Source of the DNA: Verrucomicrobiota bacterium
Lineage (GTDB): Bacteria; Verrucomicrobiota; Kiritimatiellia; CAIQIC01; Lenti-01
NCBI GenBank assembly: GCA_003451935.1
Contig: DMJA01000147.1
Span: 1 to 5,613, forward strand
Length of the DNA: 5,613 bases
Direction: 5' to 3'
In this document: piece after piece, positions 5,586 to 5,613 of the stretch
How the letters are laid out: each line of letters opens with the position of its first letter
How positions within the stretch are numbered: the first letter of the stretch is position 1
Notes under the pieces: generated by a model
Told to the model about the DNA's origin: nothing
The model's input: only the letters and a program-made list of their open reading frames with translations
The model's database searches: none
Made by a program: the position numbers and the translations under genes

Positions 5586-5613
5586 TTATCCTGTTTTCCT
5601 GTTGTTTCCTGTT
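5586..5613. repeat. Inverted-repeat arm before the GxxExxY gene (reaches the window edge)
   Basis: Read on the minus strand this is AACAGGAAAC, A, ACAGGAAA, ACAGGATAA, the same series of units as in 5159-5185 with one extra A. It ends 6 bp before the GTG start. The arm may extend beyond base 5613, so its true outer end is unknown. Confidence 0.85.
5589..5592 (-). promoter_or_regulatory. Shine-Dalgarno of the GxxExxY gene, located inside the repeat arm
   Basis: AGGA in the last repeat unit lies 9 nt before the GTG at 5579. No other purine-rich stretch is closer to that start, so the repeat probably doubles as the ribosome binding site. Confidence 0.45.

Larger units (their letters stand above)
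5153..5613. mobile_element. Putative GxxExxY cassette bounded by inverted repeats
   Basis: One gene of about 50% G+C, in a neighbourhood near 67%, is enclosed by two inverted-repeat arms lying within 4-7 bp of its coding ends. This tight packing resembles a mobile or shuttled unit. No transposase is present and no target-site duplication can be judged, because the right end is cut by the window edge. If it moves, an enzyme elsewhere or the encoded nuclease-fold protein would have to act on the ends. An alternative is that the arms are ordinary genome-wide intergenic repeats that happen to flank the gene. Confidence 0.35.

Overview
The window is a compact, single-direction stretch of bacterial chromosome. 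Every gene I can support reads on the minus strand, so transcription runs from right to left. Most of it is GC-rich housekeeping DNA; two tmk stretches I counted (4741-4800 and 4861-4920) are about 67% G+C. In transcription order the genes are: a GxxExxY-family predicted nuclease (5190-5579), thymidylate kinase tmk (4473-5123), a divergent DNA polymerase III delta-prime-like clamp-loader protein (3518-4495), the DNA translocase FtsK (856-3384), and the N-terminal 282 codons of a RodZ-like helix-turn-helix protein that runs off the left edge (1-846).

The organism cannot be named from this window. The GC-rich genome, the FtsK with an Arg/Glu-rich linker, and a GxxExxY gene next to core genes would suit an environmental member of the Planctomycetes-Verrucomicrobia-Kiritimatiellota-Lentisphaerae group. 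That is a weak inference, not something the sequence proves.

The four left-hand genes form a replication and division block. Tmk makes dTDP for DNA synthesis, delta-prime belongs to the loader that places the sliding clamp on DNA, FtsK moves the chromosome terminus through the closing septum, and RodZ-like proteins link to the MreB cell-shape skeleton. tmk and holB overlap by 23 bp. holB and ftsK are separated by 133 bp that contain a candidate promoter very close to the ftsK start. ftsK and the RodZ-like gene are 9 bp apart, and the Shine-Dalgarno of the latter overlaps the ftsK stop codon.

The right end (5153-5613) is different in kind. It is a 390-bp gene for a PD-(D/E)XK-fold GxxExxY protein, about 50% G+C, enclosed by two arms of an inverted repeat. 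Each arm is built from 8-9 bp units of the type ACAGGAAA. The arm before the gene holds its most likely Shine-Dalgarno, and the other arm lies just after the stop codon, in the leader of tmk. The arrangement looks like a small cassette inserted ahead of the tmk operon, and it is the most novel thing in the window. No RNA genes, CRISPR arrays or recognisable insertion sequences were seen, and no stretch longer than 133 bp lacks a gene.
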